DNA of 15,457 nucleotides from Alistipes sp. UBA940 (GTDB lineage: Bacteria; Bacteroidota; Bacteroidia; Bacteroidales; Rikenellaceae), in the NCBI GenBank assembly GCA_002293425.1, contig DBDE01000001.1:1-15457 (forward strand), read 5' to 3'. The notes beneath the pieces were generated by a model. That model was given only the letters and a program-made list of their open reading frames with translations. It was not told the origin of the DNA and searched no databases. Numbering within the stretch: position 1 is the stretch's first letter; each line of letters starts with the position of its first letter. Below are positions 12,109-15,457 of the stretch, one piece after another. The translations under genes and the position numbers were made by a program.

Positions 12109-12111
12109 TTT

Positions 12112-13404
12112 ATGCTTACGATTTCGATGATGACGGTCTTTGTCGTCGGTTATGTGCTCATAGCCGCCGAACATCTTACGCGCATCAACAAGGCGGCCGT
12201 GGCGATGGTGATGTGTGGCCTGCTGTGGACCATTTTGCCGTCCGAGATCGCTTCGTCGAATGTTTTGGAGGCTTTGGCGGGGGCGTGCGAGATCATTGTG
12301 TTCCTCATTTGTGCGATGACGGTCGTGTCGCTGATCGACCTGAACGGGGGGTTTGACTTCATAACCCGGCTCATCACGACCAGAAACAAGGTGAGGTTGG
12401 TGTGGATCGTTGCGGTGTTGACGTTTTTTATGTCGGCGCTGTTGGACAATATGACCACGACGATCATTATGCTGATGTTGATGCGCAAGTTGTTGGCCAA
12501 CTATAAGGAGCGGTGGGTGTTTGCGGGCCTCATAATCATTGCGGCCAATGCGGGCGGTGCGTGGAGCCCGATAGGCGACGTGACGACGATTATGCTGTGG
12601 GTGGGCGGCAACGTGACGACGACGGGAATTGTGACGAGTACGTTGTTCCCAAGCTTGGTGTCGGTTGTTTTTCCCGCTTTTGTTTGCTCGCGGGTGTTGC
12701 ACGGGATAGTCACTGCGCCCGGGTATAAGGACGAGCCGAGCCATGAGAAACGCTATATGACGGGTGGGGAGAGTGTGTTTATTTTGGCTTTGGGGACGGT
12801 GCTGCTCTTGGCTGTTCCGGTGTTTAAGGGCTTGACGGGGCTACCTCCTTATATGGGAATGATCCTTGCGCTGGGGGTTATGTGGACGGTGACGGAGATT
12901 ATGTATAAGCGGCGTCCCGATATTCCTGCCGGGGACCAGAACCGTGTGTCGAAGGTTATCCACGAGATAGATATGACCACCATCCTCTTTTTTCTCGGCA
13001 TCCTGATGGCGGTTTCGGCGTTGGAGAATGTGGGGATTTTGAGGAGCTTTGCCGAGTTGCTGGACAGGACTATCGGCAATATTTATGTTATCGACTCGCT
13101 GATAGGGGTTATGTCGGCGGTGGTGGATAATGTGCCGTTGGTTGCGGCGTCGATGGGGATGTATCCGTTGGCCGAGGCGGGTTACTTTATGTCCGACGGG
13201 GCTTTTTGGTCGTTGCTGGCTTATTGTGCGGGAACGGGCGGGAGCATCCTTATTATAGGTTCGGCGGCGGGTGTGGTGGCGATGGGGTTGGAGAAGATCA
13301 ACTTTATGTGGTACCTGAAGAATTTCAGTGCGATGGCTTTGACGGGGTATGCGAGCGGTGTCGGGGCGTTTGTTTTGCAGCAGTGGATTTTTGGAAATTT
13401 ATAA
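12112..13404 (+). CDS. nhaD: Na+/H+ antiporter, NhaD type
   Basis: The 430-residue integral inner-membrane protein belongs to the ion transporter superfamily, NhaD group, exchanging cytoplasmic Na+ (or Li+) for protons. Signatures are ALLDNMTTTIIMLMLMRKLL, NAGGAWSPIGDVTTIMLW, LFFLGILMAVSALENVG and VVDNVPLVAASMGM, the pseudo-symmetrical polar membrane motifs of the family. ATG 12112 is chosen because it follows the -7 box and begins a hydrophobic segment; the open frame extends to 11347 only as antisense to ubiD. GGAG lies 3 bases before the start, too close for a standard Shine-Dalgarno. mutA follows 21 bases later with no terminator, so the three genes are probably one operon, in which Na+ exchange and methylmalonyl-CoA metabolism are expressed together. 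Confidence 0.9.
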   Translation: MLTISMMTVFVVGYVLIAAEHLTRINKAAVAMVMCGLLWTILPSEIASSNVLEALAGACEIIVFLICAMTVVSLIDLNGGFDFITRLITTRNKVRLVWIVAVLTFFMSALLDNMTTTIIMLMLMRKLLANYKERWVFAGLIIIAANAGGAWSPIGDVTTIMLWVGGNVTTTGIVTSTLFPSLVSVVFPAFVCSRVLHGIVTAPGYKDEPSHEKRYMTGGESVFILALGTVLLLAVPVFKGLTGLPPYMGMILALGVMWTVTEIMYKRRPDIPAGDQNRVSKVIHEIDMTTILFFLGILMAVSALENVGILRSFAELLDRTIGNIYVIDSLIGVMSAVVDNVPLVAASMGMYPLAEAGYFMSDGAFWSLLAYCAGTGGSILIIGSAAGVVAMGLEKINFMWYLKNFSAMALTGYASGVGAFVLQQWIFGNL

Positions 13405-13421
13405 CTCATAACTTATAGTTT
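13401..13421. repeat. Short heptamer run between nhaD and mutA
   Basis: ATAACTC, ATAACTT and ATAGTTT lie in tandem, starting in the last sense codon of nhaD and filling nearly all of the 21-base gap before mutA. They are looser than the other arrays and could be chance A/T-rich DNA. Confidence 0.4.
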
Positions 13422-13425
13422 TTTT

Positions 13426-15156
13426 ATGGAGAAATTGTTTGACCGGTTTCCGCCGGTCCCCACGGCCGATTGGGAGGCGGTGATTGCGGCCGACCTGAAG
13501 GGTGCCGACCGCGACAAGAAGTTGGTTTGGCGCACCGCCGAAGGGTTCGATGTGCAACCCTATTACAGGGCGGAGAATCTGGAAGGGATCCCTTTTTTGG
13601 ATACTAAGGCGGGCGAGTACCCCTATCTGCGCGGCACTGCGCCGGATAATGATTGGCGGGTTCATCAGACCATAGAGGTTAAGGATGCACGGGAGGCCAA
13701 TGCGATGGCTATTCTGGCTTTGGAGGCGGGGTGTACGTCGATAGGTTTTTGCTTGCATGGCGCGGTCGATTTGGATGTGCTGTTGAAGGATATTGTTTTA
13801 ACGGCGGCGGATGTTGTTTTCAGCGGGGATGGGCTTCGTGCCGTTGCCGAGAAGCTGGCTGAGAGGGATTTGAAGGGGGTTAATATTGCTTTTGCCATAG
13901 ATCCGGTCGTTGGGAAGATGTCGATGGGCGGGTCGAGGTGCGAGGGGTGTTGGGATAATATTAAGTCGTTGGTTTCGAAGTATGGTGCTTTTCCTGCCGT
14001 GCGATTGGTTACGGTTGGCGGACATTTGTTCGGTGACAGCGGGTCGACCATCGTTCAGGAGTTGGCTTTTGCGCTTGCGGCGGGCAAGGAGTATGTGGCG
14101 GGCGGGGTGCCGGCGGATAGGTTGAGGTTCAGCCTCTCGATCGGCTCGAACTATTTTATGGAGATAGCAAAACTGCGTGCCGCAAGGGTGCTGTGGGCGG
14201 AGCTGTCGGGAGCGAAGATCGTGGTCCACGCCGTGACGTCGCGTTGGAACCAGACGGTGTATGACCCTTATGTGAATATGTTGCGCGGGACGACCGAGGC
14301 GATGAGTGCGGCTATCGGCGGGGTTCATTCGTTGGAGGTGACTCCTTTCGACGTGTCGTTCGAGGACGCGACCGATTTTTCGAGAAGGATCGCGCGCAAT
14401 GTTCAGCTGTTGTTGAAGCACGGGTCTCACTTCGACGAGGTGGTGGATGCGGGAGGCGGAAGCTATTATATCGAGAATCTGACCAACTCCATTATCATCG
14501 AAGTTCGCAAGTTGCTCGCTTTGGTCGACCAGAAGGGCGGGTATGTGAAGGCGTTCGAGAGCGGGTTCGTGGTCGGACAGGTGGATGAGTCGGCGGCTAA
14601 TAAGAGTAAGGCTGTGGCCACTCGTCGCACGGTGCTGTTGGGGGCGAACCAATATCCCAATTTCAGCGAGACGTCCGATGCGGATGTCGATTTCTCAATG
14701 GCCGAGGGCAATGTGTTGAAGCCCCGCAGAGGTGCTGTGGAGTTCGAACAGATTCGCCTTGCGACCGACAGGAGCGGGAAGAAGCCGACGGCATTTATGC
14801 TCACGTGCGGAACGCTGGCGATGGCTCGGGCGCGCGCCCAGTTCGCTTGTAACTTCTTTGCTTGCGGGGGGATCAAGGTGGTGGATAACACCTTCTTCGC
14901 TTCGGTGGAGGAGGGCGCAAAGGCCGCGTTGAAGTCGGGGGCCGAGATTGTGGTTGTTTGCGCGGCGGACGACGACTATGCGACCCTCGCGCCGGAGGTT
15001 CATCGCCTCATCGGCGATCGCGCCATAGTTGTGGTTGCGGGTGCTCCGGCCAGCCAGAGCGAGTTGGAAGCCGCGGGCATTTCGCACTTCATTTCGGTGA
15101 GGAGCAATGTGCTCGAAACGTTGAAGTCGTACCTTAAAGAACTTGGAATTTTATGA
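13426..15156 (+). CDS. mutA: Methylmalonyl-CoA mutase small (beta) subunit
   Basis: This is the non-catalytic subunit of the heterodimeric adenosylcobalamin enzyme that interconverts succinyl-CoA and methylmalonyl-CoA, on the route to propionate. In the 576-residue protein the N-terminal region (DWEAVIAADLKGADRDKKLVWRTAEGFDVQPYY) and TIM barrel match MutA. The C-terminal flavodoxin-like domain (about 450-576) has TLAMARARAQFACNFFACGGIKVVDN but lacks the DxHxxG cobalamin-ligand motif, as expected for the small subunit. ATG 13426 is preceded by a T7 run and no Shine-Dalgarno. The stop overlaps the mutB start (ATGA), suggesting coupled translation and balanced subunits. No cobalamin riboswitch is visible in the 21-base gap upstream. 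Confidence 0.95.
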   Translation: MEKLFDRFPPVPTADWEAVIAADLKGADRDKKLVWRTAEGFDVQPYYRAENLEGIPFLDTKAGEYPYLRGTAPDNDWRVHQTIEVKDAREANAMAILALEAGCTSIGFCLHGAVDLDVLLKDIVLTAADVVFSGDGLRAVAEKLAERDLKGVNIAFAIDPVVGKMSMGGSRCEGCWDNIKSLVSKYGAFPAVRLVTVGGHLFGDSGSTIVQELAFALAAGKEYVAGGVPADRLRFSLSIGSNYFMEIAKLRAARVLWAELSGAKIVVHAVTSRWNQTVYDPYVNMLRGTTEAMSAAIGGVHSLEVTPFDVSFEDATDFSRRIARNVQLLLKHGSHFDEVVDAGGGSYYIENLTNSIIIEVRKLLALVDQKGGYVKAFESGFVVGQVDESAANKSKAVATRRTVLLGANQYPNFSETSDADVDFSMAEGNVLKPRRGAVEFEQIRLATDRSGKKPTAFMLTCGTLAMARARAQFACNFFACGGIKVVDNTFFASVEEGAKAALKSGAEIVVVCAADDDYATLAPEVHRLIGDRAIVVVAGAPASQSELEAAGISHFISVRSNVLETLKSYLKELGIL

Positions 15157-15457
15157 GCAAGCAATATACGGCCGCAGACCTTGCGGGGATGGAGCATTTG
15201 AACTATGCGGCGGGCATTGCGCCGTTTCTGCGGGGACCTTACAGCACGATGTACGTTATGCGCCCCTGGACGATCAGGCAGTATGCCGGTTTTTCTACCG
15301 CCGAAGAGTCCAACGCTTTTTATAAGAGAAATCTTGCCAGCGGCCAGAAGGGGCTGAGTGTGGCGTTCGACCTGCCCACCCATCGTGGCTATGATGCCGA
15401 CCATCCGAGGGTTGTGGGCGACGTGGGCAAGGCGGGGGTGTCGATCTGCTCGGTGGA
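15153..15457 (+). CDS. mutB: Methylmalonyl-CoA mutase large (alpha) subunit, N-terminal part
   Basis: The catalytic, B12-binding subunit begins at ATG 15153 and is cut by the window end after 101 codons. GPYSTMYVMRPWTIRQYAGF and SVAFDLPTHRGYDADHPRVV (the latter a substrate-channel segment) are strongly conserved in MutB. The start overlaps the mutA stop by four bases. Compared with family members, which usually have several tens of residues before the LNYAAGI-PFLRGPYSTMY block, this start leaves only about 16 residues there; the frame upstream would overlap mutA, so the short N-terminus appears real. The cobalamin domain lies outside the window. Confidence 0.93.
   Translation, partial: MSKQYTAADLAGMEHLNYAAGIAPFLRGPYSTMYVMRPWTIRQYAGFSTAEESNAFYKRNLASGQKGLSVAFDLPTHRGYDADHPRVVGDVGKAGVSICSV

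Noticed and set aside
11347..12111. 5' extension of the nhaD frame
   Set aside because: It lies antisense to ubiD and upstream of the nhaD promoter; the membrane protein starts at 12112.
13405..13425. A cobalamin riboswitch or separate promoter before mutA
   Set aside because: The gap is only 21 bases, far too short for a riboswitch, and TATAGTTTTTTT does not match TAnnTTTG.

Overview
The window looks like a piece of a Bacteroidota chromosome, order Bacteroidales, possibly Rikenellaceae or Alistipes-like. The reasons are the LpxC-FabZ fusion, Bacteroidota-type -7 boxes (TAnnTTTG) in front of most transcription units, start codons without Shine-Dalgarno sequences, BspA-type surface domains, a two-subunit methylmalonyl-CoA mutase and moderately high GC. 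The family-level placement is inference. No phage, IS, CRISPR, tRNA or rRNA gene was seen.

Layout from left to right. (1) 59-2344, minus strand: an inner-membrane TonB-like protein followed, one base later, by a CPA-type K+/H+ or Na+/H+ antiporter, ending at a strong hairpin terminator. (2) 2433-4631, plus strand: lpxC/fabZ and lpxA, early lipid A and fatty-acid steps. (3) 4688-5312, plus strand: rpmI and rplT (L35, L20) with their own promoter and a strong terminator, detached from infC and thrS. (4) 5480-7965, minus strand: recQ translationally coupled to a DEDDy WRN-like 3'-5' exonuclease. (5) 8007-8771, plus strand: a surface lipoprotein with an Ig-like domain, a proline-rich linker and a BspA-like C-terminus. 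(6) 8994-10217, minus strand: a membrane-anchored protein with three ComEA-type helix-hairpin-helix domains, then rpsU (S21), behind a long structured leader. (7) 10384-12069, minus strand: a UbiD-family decarboxylase. (8) 12112-15457, plus strand: a NhaD Na+/H+ antiporter, then mutA and mutB (mutB cut by the window end), linking sodium handling with the succinate-propionate pathway.

Most of the genes are housekeeping; the unusual content is in the DNA between and inside them. The strongest signal is a family of two-hairpin palindromic elements about 48-51 bp long. There are three copies, all in the same orientation. Two lie in the helix-hairpin-helix gene and one lies in the UbiD gene. All three are in frame, read in the same frame, with stems whose sequences differ while the pairing is kept. 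This resembles the coding-region palindromic elements of Rickettsia. A second system is a set of degenerate heptamer arrays at six places, three of them next to a shared 12-mer (GCGCCGCGYAGC); one array is inside a coding region. Other items are a REP-like palindrome, a candidate attenuator before the helix-hairpin-helix/rpsU operon, and near-symmetrical divergent promoters whose -7 boxes lie only 6-9 bases from the start codons.

No gene-free stretch exceeds 300 bases. The largest gaps are 8772-8993 (a nested palindrome, a heptamer array and a possible terminator), 5313-5479 (terminator and repeats) and 10218-10383 (structured leader).
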